Below are positions 26,325 through 33,858 of a DNA stretch of 64,000 bases, in pieces (the stretch's first letter is position 1; each line of letters starts with the position of its first letter). A program made the position numbers and the translations under genes. This DNA comes from Sulfurospirillum_A sp029027265 (GTDB lineage Bacteria > Campylobacterota > Campylobacteria > Campylobacterales > Sulfurospirillaceae). The DNA lies in NCBI GenBank assembly GCA_029027265.1, contig CP093061.1, positions 1 to 64,000 of the forward strand. The letters run 5' to 3'. The notes beneath the pieces were generated by a model. That model did no database searches and was not told the origin of the DNA. It was given only the letters and a program-made list of their open reading frames with translations.

Positions 26325-27395
26325 TTACTGTACACCTTTTTTAAGTAAATCAAATAACTTTATGTTTATAAAAAACTTTGTTCTTCCTATTTGTATTACT
26401 TGAAAAATACCTATTTTTTGCATCTCTTTTAAGTACTTCGATGCAGTTTCCCTATGAAGTCTCAACTCTTCAACTAAAAAATCTATTTTTGTATAAGGGT
26501 GTGAAAAAATAACTTCCAATAAATCTTTACTATATATTTTAGGTAACTTTTCTCGTAATTTATATTTAGTCTCTTTCATCAAGCTCTCTATACCATTTAC
26601 CGTTTTGATTGCTTCTAAAGATGTTTGCTCAACTCCATCTAACATATACATAATCCACTCATGCCAATTATTTTTTGTTCTTACTTCTTGCAAAAGCCTA
26701 TAATAATCGCTCTTGTTTTTTATAATGTACCTACTTAAATACAATATTGGTAAATCTAACAAATCATTTAGCACTAAATATAGTATATTTATAATTCTTC
26801 CTGTTCTTTCATTGCCATCGTAAAAAGGGTGTATAGTTTCAAACTGATAATGAACAATAGCCATATTGACAAGTGAATCTAAATCATTTGGATTGTTTAT
26901 ATACTTTTCTAAATTATCTAAAAGCATTTGTATATCGTCATAATTTTGTGGTGGAGTAAAAACAACCTCGCCCGTTTTAGCATTTTTCAGGTTTGTTCCT
27001 CTTTGTTTTCTAACTCCATCATCATTGCTTTCCAATATACCTTGAATGGCTACAATATCACGTTTAAGTAAAAGCTGATTTGTCTTTACTAAATCAAACC
27101 CTTGCAATAAAGCTTCTTTATAGTTTTGTACTTCTTTTGTCTCTTTTGATATATTGGTGCTATCTACACTTGCACGATAGAGTTCATCGTGCGTGGTTAT
27201 GATATTTTCTATTTCACTACTATCTTTTGCCTCTTGAATAGCCAATGAATTTATCAAAATATTACTATTTGGTATGATTTTAGACATACCATTGAGTTCC
27301 GCCAATGCTCTATTTGCACTAATGGACTTTTTCAGTATCTCTTTTGTTTCTATATCAACACTTAAAGGTAGTTTGTATGGTATAAATTCATTCAT
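26325..27395 (-). CDS. Fic-family protein with a substituted Fic motif
   Basis: A 356-residue protein with a Fic N-terminal region, the class II inhibitory motif SSEIEN (S59, E63, N64), the Fic core about 110-255 and a C-terminal winged helix (about 290-350). The core motif is HPFYDGNERTGR at 189-200: His, Phe, Asp and Arg are kept, but E196 replaces the usual glycine of GNGR. Fic proteins transfer AMP or related groups to target proteins, and N-terminal-inhibited members are self-controlled. Fic genes are often embedded in type I loci. Whether the Glu change alters nucleotide binding is open. Confidence 0.88.
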   Translation of the reverse strand: MNEFIPYKLPLSVDIETKEILKKSISANRALAELNGMSKIIPNSNILINSLAIQEAKDSSEIENIITTHDELYRASVDSTNISKETKEVQNYKEALLQGFDLVKTNQLLLKRDIVAIQGILESNDDGVRKQRGTNLKNAKTGEVVFTPPQNYDDIQMLLDNLEKYINNPNDLDSLVNMAIVHYQFETIHPFYDGNERTGRIINILYLVLNDLLDLPILYLSRYIIKNKSDYYRLLQEVRTKNNWHEWIMYMLDGVEQTSLEAIKTVNGIESLMKETKYKLREKLPKIYSKDLLEVIFSHPYTKIDFLVEELRLHRETASKYLKEMQKIGIFQVIQIGRTKFFINIKLFDLLKKGVQ

Positions 27396-27410
27396 AAAAA
27401 TCCTTCTATT

Positions 27411-27477
27411 TTCGACATATTATAAATATGTGTCGATATTTTACCATTTTTTCGACACATATGTGTAATATGTCGAA
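27411..27477. promoter_or_regulatory. 26-bp-armed inverted repeat upstream of fic
   Basis: Arms at 27411-27436 and 27452-27477 match at 24 of 26 positions around a 15-base spacer. Each arm has an outer TTCGACATATTA and an inner ATATGTGTCGA, giving four TCGACA sites. It ends 15 bases before the fic start codon on the minus strand, so it could be an operator for fic or a cruciform/RNA hairpin in its leader. Confidence 0.6.
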
Positions 27478-27522
27478 TTTATTGGTTTTTCCCAACACCA
27501 ATATTTTAACTACTAAACACCT

Positions 27523-28536
27523 TTACATGTAACGCTTTATATCTTCTTCTAGCTCTTTTAAACTTTCTATTTTTAGTATCTTTTTTTGTTGTTCTTTATA
27601 TTTTAAATACTCTAACTCACTTTTTTCTTTTGCTATTTTGTGGCTTATTTTTCCTGCATGTGTTAAAAGTTCTCTTCCATTTAACGACAAAATGACATCA
27701 AGCCTTATTATCCAATCTTTCATATACATAGGTGTTAGTTGCATCGCCATTGTCTCTGCAAAAGCTAAGTATTGTTCTACTAAAAGACCAAGAAGTTTTA
27801 TCTCTTCTTCGTTAAGATAGTTTTTTGCTACGCTTACATCTTTTTTAGTAATTCTTTTGCTGTCTTTATCAAACGATTGCATACCTAAAAGAGGTTTTGT
27901 TATATCTACACGGTTATGTACAAGTTCAGCAGCTGTTTGTGAAGAGATAGCCCATAAAAGTTTATTTTGGATTATTTTAAAAAACTCTACCGTTCTTTCA
28001 TCTTTTGGGTTATAGTCTATACTTGTTATGTAAATGTCTTTGATTTTTTGATAAAAAAACTTTTCTGAAAGTCGTATGTCTCTGAGTCTTTTTTGTAACT
28101 CATCGAAATACTCCATTTGAGTACCATTTTTAAATCTATCGTCATTAAGTATAAACCCTTTGGTGATGTATTCTTTTAACTTATTGTTTGCCCAAATACG
28201 AAACTTTGTACCTGTGTTTGAGCGTACTTTAAAACCAAGGGCTATAATCATGTCAAGATTATAGTGTTCTATATCTCTTGAGATTTCTCTTGTTCCTTCT
28301 ATTTGAACTGTTCGGTAATTCCGAACAGTTGAATCTCTATGAAGTTCTTTATCTTGAAATATATCGGTAATATGCTCACTTATAGTTGATTTTGCTTTGC
28401 CGTAAAGTTCACAGATTTGAGCTTGACTAAGCCAAATAGATTCGTCTTCAAACATTACATCTACTTTTACATTTCCTAAGTCATTTTGATAAATCAAAAT
28501 ATTTTGTTTTTGCATGTTTTCTAACTCGTTACTCAT
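27523..28536 (-). CDS. RhuM-family (virulence RhuM) protein
   Basis: A 337-residue protein of the RhuM family: an N-terminal DNA-binding-like part with WLSQAQICELYGKAKSTISEHI, the family signature EGTREISRDIEHYNLDMIIALGFKVRS (residues about 80-107), and a Fic/DOC-like C-terminal part ending in a coiled coil. RhuM genes are often found between hsd genes of type I systems, as here (nine bases after hsdM-hsdS). The molecular role is not known; some are proposed toxins or modulators. It may be co-transcribed with the methylase. Confidence 0.88.
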   Translation of the reverse strand: MSNELENMQKQNILIYQNDLGNVKVDVMFEDESIWLSQAQICELYGKAKSTISEHITDIFQDKELHRDSTVRNYRTVQIEGTREISRDIEHYNLDMIIALGFKVRSNTGTKFRIWANNKLKEYITKGFILNDDRFKNGTQMEYFDELQKRLRDIRLSEKFFYQKIKDIYITSIDYNPKDERTVEFFKIIQNKLLWAISSQTAAELVHNRVDITKPLLGMQSFDKDSKRITKKDVSVAKNYLNEEEIKLLGLLVEQYLAFAETMAMQLTPMYMKDWIIRLDVILSLNGRELLTHAGKISHKIAKEKSELEYLKYKEQQKKILKIESLKELEEDIKRYM

Positions 28537-28545
28537 CTGTTTCCT

Positions 28546-30798
28546 TTATACAAACATCTGTTGAAGTAGTGCTTTTTTGAACTCTTTTGTTTTTTCTAAT
28601 TTGGTCTTTACATGTAAGAGTTTTTCGTCTATGGCTGAGAGAAAATTTGCTATTTTGGTTTGTTCTTGAATTGAGGGTAAATTTAGTTTCAATTGTTTCA
28701 ATTGTGAACTATATAAATGAACTACTGAAATACCTTGTGCTAATCTTGCTATTTCAATTTTTTTAGCATTATTTAAATAATATGACAAAAATACACCATT
28801 TTCATTAGTTCTAATAATATTCAAATCACCACTTAATGCTACATTATCTTTTAACACACAAGAAGCTGTTGCAATGTCAATTTGTGTTTCTCCTGAAGCT
28901 GGAATAATCACATCATTTGATTTACTTAAAATTAAATCTTTCTTATTTAAATTTGTTTTAGATATTACATGTAAAATTCTCTCATCATATACTGTATAAA
29001 GTTCTCCATATCTTATACATTCTAAACTTCCATTTTCAACTATATCAGTTTTTGAAATTCCTTTGCCTTTTAGAAAAATTGCAATATTCCCCAATCTCTT
29101 CTTTTCCCACGGAGCATATTCACTTCCATCATTGGCTTTAAATCTTATCTCTTGTGAAAAGATTTTTTGCATTACTCCTTTTTTATATTCTTCTATCAAA
29201 AATATATTATTTCCAATTGGTTTTGGTAATTCTAGTTCATTGCAATATTCAAAAAGAACCTTATCATTCTCCTTTGAAAAATTGTCAATTACACTAAGAT
29301 ACTCTGTAACTTCATCTAAGTCTATTGGTTCTTCTTCTTCAAAAGTATCTACATAACGAGGTATGTTTAAATTGTACTCGTTTTCTCTTACTTCATCTAA
29401 GCTTGCTTTGTATGAGTATTTATCTATGGTTTTTCTACTTTTATATGTTCTAATTATTTTTTCTATATCACAATCTCTTAGAAAGTTTTGAGCTTTTACT
29501 TTTTCAAAGTTCTCTTTACCGCTAGCATCTATGAAAAGTATATCATCAGGGTTTTCTCTACACTTTTTAAACACGAGTATGGACGTTGGTATGGACGTTC
29601 CAAAAAAGATGTTTGCAGGCAGTCCTATGACTGCGTCAATGTAGTTTCGCTCTTCTATGATGTACTTTCGTATAACTCCCTCAGCGGCTCCACGAAAAAG
29701 CACACCATGAGGAAGAACTACCGCCATAGTTCCATTCTCTGCTAAGTGGTGAAGCATGTGTTGTACAAAGGCAAAATCTGCTTTTGTTCTTGGGGCAAGT
29801 TTTCCATATTGTGAAAACCTATCATCACTTAAAAACAATTCTCGTGCAGACCAGTGAGCCGAAAATGGAGGGTTGGCAACTATGGCTTCAAAAGTTTTGT
29901 CCATGTGTTGAGGCTGTTCTAAGGTATCTTCATTTTTTATGTCAAAGTCACAATAGTGAACATCGTGGAGTATCATATTCATGCGTGCTAAGTTGTATGT
30001 TGTTCTTGTTAGTTCTTGTCCATAAAACTTTGGGTGTTCTTCTTTTGGAAGCTCTTTTGCTACTCTAAGAAGAAGCGAACCAGAACCACATGTTGGGTCA
30101 TATACTGTTGCGATTTTTTTTCTTTTACTAGTTACAAGTTTAGCCAAAAGAGTAGAAACCATTTGAGGAGTGTAAAACTCTCCTGCTGTTTTCCCTGCTC
30201 CACTAGCAAACTTAGCTATCAAATACTCATAAGCATCACCTAAGACATCGGCTTTAGAGTCACGTAATTTAAAGTCTATTTCATCTAAGTGAGCAAGTAC
30301 TTTTGCTATAAGCTCATTTTTAGCATTTTCACTTCTGCCAAGCTTAGAAGAACTTAGGTCTAAATCTTCAAAAAGATTTTCATAATCATCTTGAGACCCT
30401 GTTCCCATAGTGGAGCTTTCAATATTTTTTAAAATACTCTCCAAATCATCTAATATGAAATTTGAACCCTCTTTTGACTCTTTATTCCCTTTTTTAGCAA
30501 TAAAACTAAAAAGCTCATTTGGTTTTAAAAAATACCCAAGCTCTTCTACAGTGTCTTTTTGCAGGTCTTTAAGTATGTTATCGTGGTTTTGCATTGACTC
30601 ATCTATGTCTACAAAGTTAAAATCATCTTGGCTTAAAAGTTCCATATCTATAAAACGTTCAATTTTCTCTGAAAGGTATTTGTAAAAGATAAACCCTAAA
30701 ATATAGTCTCTAAAGTCATCTGCCATCATCTTGCCTCGTAAGGTGTTGGCTATATCCCAAAGTTTTTGTTGTAGTATTTTTTTCTGTTCTTCGCTCAA
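28546..30798 (-). CDS. hsdM: Fused type I modification and half-specificity subunit (HsdM-HsdS)
   Basis: A 750-residue fusion. Residues 1-500 are HsdM: helical N-terminal domain, SAM site DPTCGSGSLLLR (234-245) and adenine-methylase motif NPPF (309-312). Residues about 561-750 are a single HsdS unit: one target-recognition domain (YAPWEKKRLGNI onward) and one conserved helical spacer (PSIQEQTKIANFLSAIDEKL). Normal HsdS has two of each. A single unit implies that two fused chains pair to read a two-part, probably palindromic target. No separate hsdS gene is present in the window. It is the first gene of the restriction locus. Confidence 0.92.
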   Translation of the reverse strand: MSEEQKKILQQKLWDIANTLRGKMMADDFRDYILGFIFYKYLSEKIERFIDMELLSQDDFNFVDIDESMQNHDNILKDLQKDTVEELGYFLKPNELFSFIAKKGNKESKEGSNFILDDLESILKNIESSTMGTGSQDDYENLFEDLDLSSSKLGRSENAKNELIAKVLAHLDEIDFKLRDSKADVLGDAYEYLIAKFASGAGKTAGEFYTPQMVSTLLAKLVTSKRKKIATVYDPTCGSGSLLLRVAKELPKEEHPKFYGQELTRTTYNLARMNMILHDVHYCDFDIKNEDTLEQPQHMDKTFEAIVANPPFSAHWSARELFLSDDRFSQYGKLAPRTKADFAFVQHMLHHLAENGTMAVVLPHGVLFRGAAEGVIRKYIIEERNYIDAVIGLPANIFFGTSIPTSILVFKKCRENPDDILFIDASGKENFEKVKAQNFLRDCDIEKIIRTYKSRKTIDKYSYKASLDEVRENEYNLNIPRYVDTFEEEEPIDLDEVTEYLSVIDNFSKENDKVLFEYCNELELPKPIGNNIFLIEEYKKGVMQKIFSQEIRFKANDGSEYAPWEKKRLGNIAIFLKGKGISKTDIVENGSLECIRYGELYTVYDERILHVISKTNLNKKDLILSKSNDVIIPASGETQIDIATASCVLKDNVALSGDLNIIRTNENGVFLSYYLNNAKKIEIARLAQGISVVHLYSSQLKQLKLNLPSIQEQTKIANFLSAIDEKLLHVKTKLEKTKEFKKALLQQMFV

Positions 30799-30872
30799 GT
30801 TTAATCCTAATTAATAAATAGTAATTATATCTAATTTTTACCTCGTTAATACATATAAGTGGAGTTCACTAT

Positions 30873-30974
30873 TCATTTAAAATGATCCTCAATCCATGCC
30901 TCTTCAGTATCACCTTTCTTCACATACGCATTTTCATCTGAGTACTGCACAATTTTTCCTATGACAATTTTATT
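30873..30974 (-). pseudogene. 33-codon open fragment without a start codon
   Basis: An open stretch on the minus strand, closed upstream by TAG, encodes about 33 residues including VQYSDENAYVKKGDTEEAW and ending WIEDHFK. The composition looks protein-like and it ends in a proper stop codon, so it may be the tail of a gene lost when the restriction locus moved in. There is no family match that I recognise. Confidence 0.25.
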
Positions 30975-31024
30975 CTATATTTACGTAATGAATTATACTA
31001 TAATTGCTTTTCAAAGGAAGAGAA

Positions 31025-31933
31025 ATGCAAAATAAGAATATTTTTTTTATACTACTCACTATTGCCATGCTAGGCTGGGGTGCTTCTTGGGTTAATGTTA
31101 AAATTTTAAGTTTATATGTAAACGAATATGAGATGATATTTTTGCGATTTGGACTTGCCACTTTAAGTTTTATTCCTATTCTTTTATATCTAAAAAAATC
31201 ATTTAAAATAGATAAAAAAACTGCTCTTTTAGTTCTACTCGCTGCCATAACAAATGTAGCCTACATGAAGTACTTTTTTCTTGGAGCAAAATTTGGAACA
31301 GCTGGACTTGGTGGGGCATTTGTAACTACACTTATTCCTATTGTTACCTTTATTTTAATGGCTCTTTTCTTTGGTAAAAAAATTGGAACAAAAGAGGTAC
31401 TAGCTCTTCTTTTAGGTGGTTTTGGAGTTTTGATGATACTTGGGGTCTGGACACTTGAACTTTCCCAAGTGTTAACTAAATACAATCTATATTTTGTTAT
31501 AGCATCTATTTTATGGCCTATTTTAACTATTGTTAGTTCTCGTGCCACTAAGGTTGCTCCCATTGTTTTTGTTTTTTACATGAACAGTGTTACAACACTT
31601 TTGGTTGCTCTATTTTTTGTAGATTTTTCGTTTGTACAAACTCTTAATTATGAACCTAAATTTCTATTTAATATTATCTGTATTTCTATACTAGGAACAA
31701 CATTTTCTACCTCTATATACTTCATAGGCATAGAGAAACTAGGAACCAATGAAGTTAGCTCATTTATTTTTTTAGTTCCATTTTTTGCTATTGGACTTAG
31801 TTCTATATTTTTGAATGAGTCTATAGGTTTACATGTAATCATTGGAACTATTTTGACTATTGTTGCAGTTTCAATGCTAAACAATATCAAATTTGATATA
31901 ATAACAGTAATGAAAAATAGAGGTAAAAAATGA
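31025..31933 (+). CDS. EamA/DMT-family permease
   Basis: A 302-residue protein with about ten membrane helices; the start IFFILLTIAMLGWGASWVNVKIL and the second half ending VIIGTILTIVAVSML are typical EamA. The start is the ATG at 31025, with AAGGAAGAG directly upstream; an earlier TTG at 31004 would precede that site. It overlaps moaC by four bases (ATGA), so the two are co-translated, although no functional link is apparent. The substrate is unknown. Confidence 0.85.
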   Translation: MQNKNIFFILLTIAMLGWGASWVNVKILSLYVNEYEMIFLRFGLATLSFIPILLYLKKSFKIDKKTALLVLLAAITNVAYMKYFFLGAKFGTAGLGGAFVTTLIPIVTFILMALFFGKKIGTKEVLALLLGGFGVLMILGVWTLELSQVLTKYNLYFVIASILWPILTIVSSRATKVAPIVFVFYMNSVTTLLVALFFVDFSFVQTLNYEPKFLFNIICISILGTTFSTSIYFIGIEKLGTNEVSSFIFLVPFFAIGLSSIFLNESIGLHVIIGTILTIVAVSMLNNIKFDIITVMKNRGKK

Positions 31934-32403
31934 ACCTAACGCATTTAGATGAAAAAGACAGACCAAAGATGGTCGATGTATCTGACAAAGAAGATACAAC
32001 TAGAATTGCAGTGGCAAGTGGAACAATAACTATGAGCCAAGTTGCATACGACATGATAGTAGGTGAAAAAGCGAAAAAAGGTCCTGTTATACAGACAGCG
32101 GTAATAGCCGCAATTCTAGGAACTAAAAAAACAAGTGATTTGATTCCTATGTGTCATCCTTTAATGCTTACAAGCGTTAATGTAGATGTTGATGAAGTGC
32201 CTGAACTTCCTGGTTTTAAGCTTAGTGTTACAGCTAAACTAAAAGGTCAAACAGGTGTTGAAATGGAAGCACTAACTGGCGTGAGCATAGGGCTTCTTAC
32301 TATTTATGATATGGCAAAAGCTATCGATAAATCTATGGTTTTATCCAATATTCAATTAGAATCAAAATGTGGTGGGAAAAGCGGTGAATTCAAAAGACCT
32401 TAA
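31930..32403 (+). CDS. moaC: Cyclic pyranopterin monophosphate synthase
   Basis: A 157-residue MoaC, full length for the family. Conserved parts are the opening LTHLDEKDRPKMVDVSDK, the active-site region IPMCHPLMLTS, and GVEMEALTGVSIGLLTIYDMAKAIDK. With MoaA it turns GTP into cyclic pyranopterin monophosphate, the first step of molybdenum cofactor synthesis in the cytoplasm. It sits between an EamA permease and a DUF493 gene; other moa genes are not in the window. Confidence 0.97.
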   Translation: MNLTHLDEKDRPKMVDVSDKEDTTRIAVASGTITMSQVAYDMIVGEKAKKGPVIQTAVIAAILGTKKTSDLIPMCHPLMLTSVNVDVDEVPELPGFKLSVTAKLKGQTGVEMEALTGVSIGLLTIYDMAKAIDKSMVLSNIQLESKCGGKSGEFKRP

Positions 32404-32638
32404 ACTAAACTACCCATGTAAATGGGAGTATAAAACCGTGTTGGAGTCTCATTATAATATTAATGAGATAGTAAAGTGTGTACTTGACAATAGGGAACAC
32501 AGCGTAAAAAAATCAAATAATAGTAAAACAGGTAAATACCAAAGTCATACTGTTGCAACACTAGTACATAGTGATGAAGACAGAAAAGCGGTTTTTGAAG
32601 AACTAAAAAATCACGAATCAATAAAATTCGTTCTATAG
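32384..32638 (+). CDS. DUF493-family small protein
   Basis: An 84-residue protein that begins NSKDLKLNYPCKWEYK and has the ferredoxin-like alpha-beta pattern of DUF493 (YbeD-like) proteins, which may bind small ligands. I place the start at the GTG (32384), which has GGA six bases upstream and gives the usual short N terminus; an in-frame ATG at 32369 has no ribosome site. Either way it overlaps the end of moaC, so the genes are coupled. Confidence 0.75.
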   Translation: MNSKDLKLNYPCKWEYKTVLESHYNINEIVKCVLDNREHSVKKSNNSKTGKYQSHTVATLVHSDEDRKAVFEELKNHESIKFVL

Positions 32639-32647
32639 GAAACATAA

Positions 32648-33844
32648 ATGAAATCACTACAAAATATATTTAGTGCAACTATCAAAGAAAATAAAGAGGA
32701 TAAAAATCTAACATTAGTTATAAGCGAACTAACGTTTGAACTCTCAAAAAAGAAAATACAAAGACTCAAAGATGATTCTCATATACAAGCTCGTTTAGGC
32801 GAACTTTTTGAACTCTATACAAGAGCATTACAGAGTGAAAACCTTGAGAGCTCTCCAAATATAGACGCTATTATTTCTGGGCTTATTAAAGCTGCTAGTT
32901 ATGATAAAGAGGAATTTTTATACAAAAGTCTATATGAAAAAGAGCAACTAGAAAAATCTATAAACAAACAAAAAGAGAGCATTAAAAACACAATAATGGG
33001 TACTTTTGATATTCTTGAAGCTCATATTGAAAAAATGGATAAGAGTATCTCAATAGAGTCACTAAAAGCACTTCGAAACACCAAACTAAGAGGTGTTGAG
33101 ATGCTTGGAATTTTAAAAGAAACTACAAGTGAAGCTATTTTAACTACTCTTGAAAAAGGCAAAGATGTAGAAGATACTGTTTTTGAAATTACAAAAAATA
33201 TTACTTATCAAACTATCAAAGAGGGTGACTTCTCAAAGGCAAGAATTTTAGAAATAGCAAGCACCATTCTTGACGCTACAATAGAGATAGCAGATGAAGA
33301 GCAAGCAAATGCAAAAGCACTTCTAAATGGTGCCGTTCACGGAACAAAAGAGGGAATGGCAAAAGCAATAGACAAGTTTAAAAATGATCTTAAATTCGCT
33401 CCAAAAGAGTTAGCTACTGAAGATTTAAAAAACATCAAAAAAGATTTATCAGATATAGATAATGCCTTTGTAGAAGTAGTAAAATCAGCTAAAAAAACTT
33501 CTGTTGGTCTTTCCGTAGAAATTATAGAAAATATACTAAACAACGATATAGACAACTCACTATCAAAAGTAAAAAGAGTTGCTGTTGAAGCGAGAGAAAC
33601 TCTAAGTGAAAAGATAGATGAGTTAAAATTAGAAGACAATGAATTTCTAAAAAAAGCTGAGAAAAAAATAGAAGAATTAGAAAAAATAGCTTCAAAAAAG
33701 TTAGAAGCTATAAAACAAGATAAGAGAACCCAAAATGCAACAAAAGAGGCAAAACGCCTTGGAAATCATGCATGGGAAGTAGCAAAGGGAGCACTAGAAA
33801 GTGCTATAAAAAGTGCTAAAGAGGTTATAAACAAAGATAAGTAG
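32648..33844 (+). CDS. Hypothetical helical, coiled-coil protein
   Basis: I do not recognise this 398-residue protein. It is soluble-looking, without a signal peptide or membrane helix, and almost wholly alpha-helical, rich in Lys, Glu and Ala. The second half contains long amphipathic stretches (for example KKAEKKIEELEKIASKKLEA) like apolipoprotein-type or phasin-like repeats. It starts nine bases after the DUF493 gene with AGGAAAC upstream and ends at a convergent terminator. A role in membrane or polymer association is possible, but this is only a structural impression. Confidence 0.75.
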   Translation: MKSLQNIFSATIKENKEDKNLTLVISELTFELSKKKIQRLKDDSHIQARLGELFELYTRALQSENLESSPNIDAIISGLIKAASYDKEEFLYKSLYEKEQLEKSINKQKESIKNTIMGTFDILEAHIEKMDKSISIESLKALRNTKLRGVEMLGILKETTSEAILTTLEKGKDVEDTVFEITKNITYQTIKEGDFSKARILEIASTILDATIEIADEEQANAKALLNGAVHGTKEGMAKAIDKFKNDLKFAPKELATEDLKNIKKDLSDIDNAFVEVVKSAKKTSVGLSVEIIENILNNDIDNSLSKVKRVAVEARETLSEKIDELKLEDNEFLKKAEKKIEELEKIASKKLEAIKQDKRTQNATKEAKRLGNHAWEVAKGALESAIKSAKEVINKDK

Positions 33845-33858
33845 GGGAAACCCTACTT
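33839..33858. terminator. Convergent terminator with GAAA loop
   Basis: AAGTAGGG (33839-33846), loop GAAA, CCCTACTT (33851-33858). It overlaps the stop codons of both converging genes and probably ends both transcripts. Confidence 0.6.

Noticed and set aside
26264..27477. TTCGACAT repeats as a CRISPR-like array
   Set aside because: There are only two clusters, they are inverted rather than evenly spaced direct repeats, and no cas genes are present.
28546..30798. HsdM-HsdS fusion as an assembly error joining two genes
   Set aside because: The frame runs continuously through a plausible linker, and the specificity part ends in a normal terminal helix with its own stop; no second recognition domain lies downstream.
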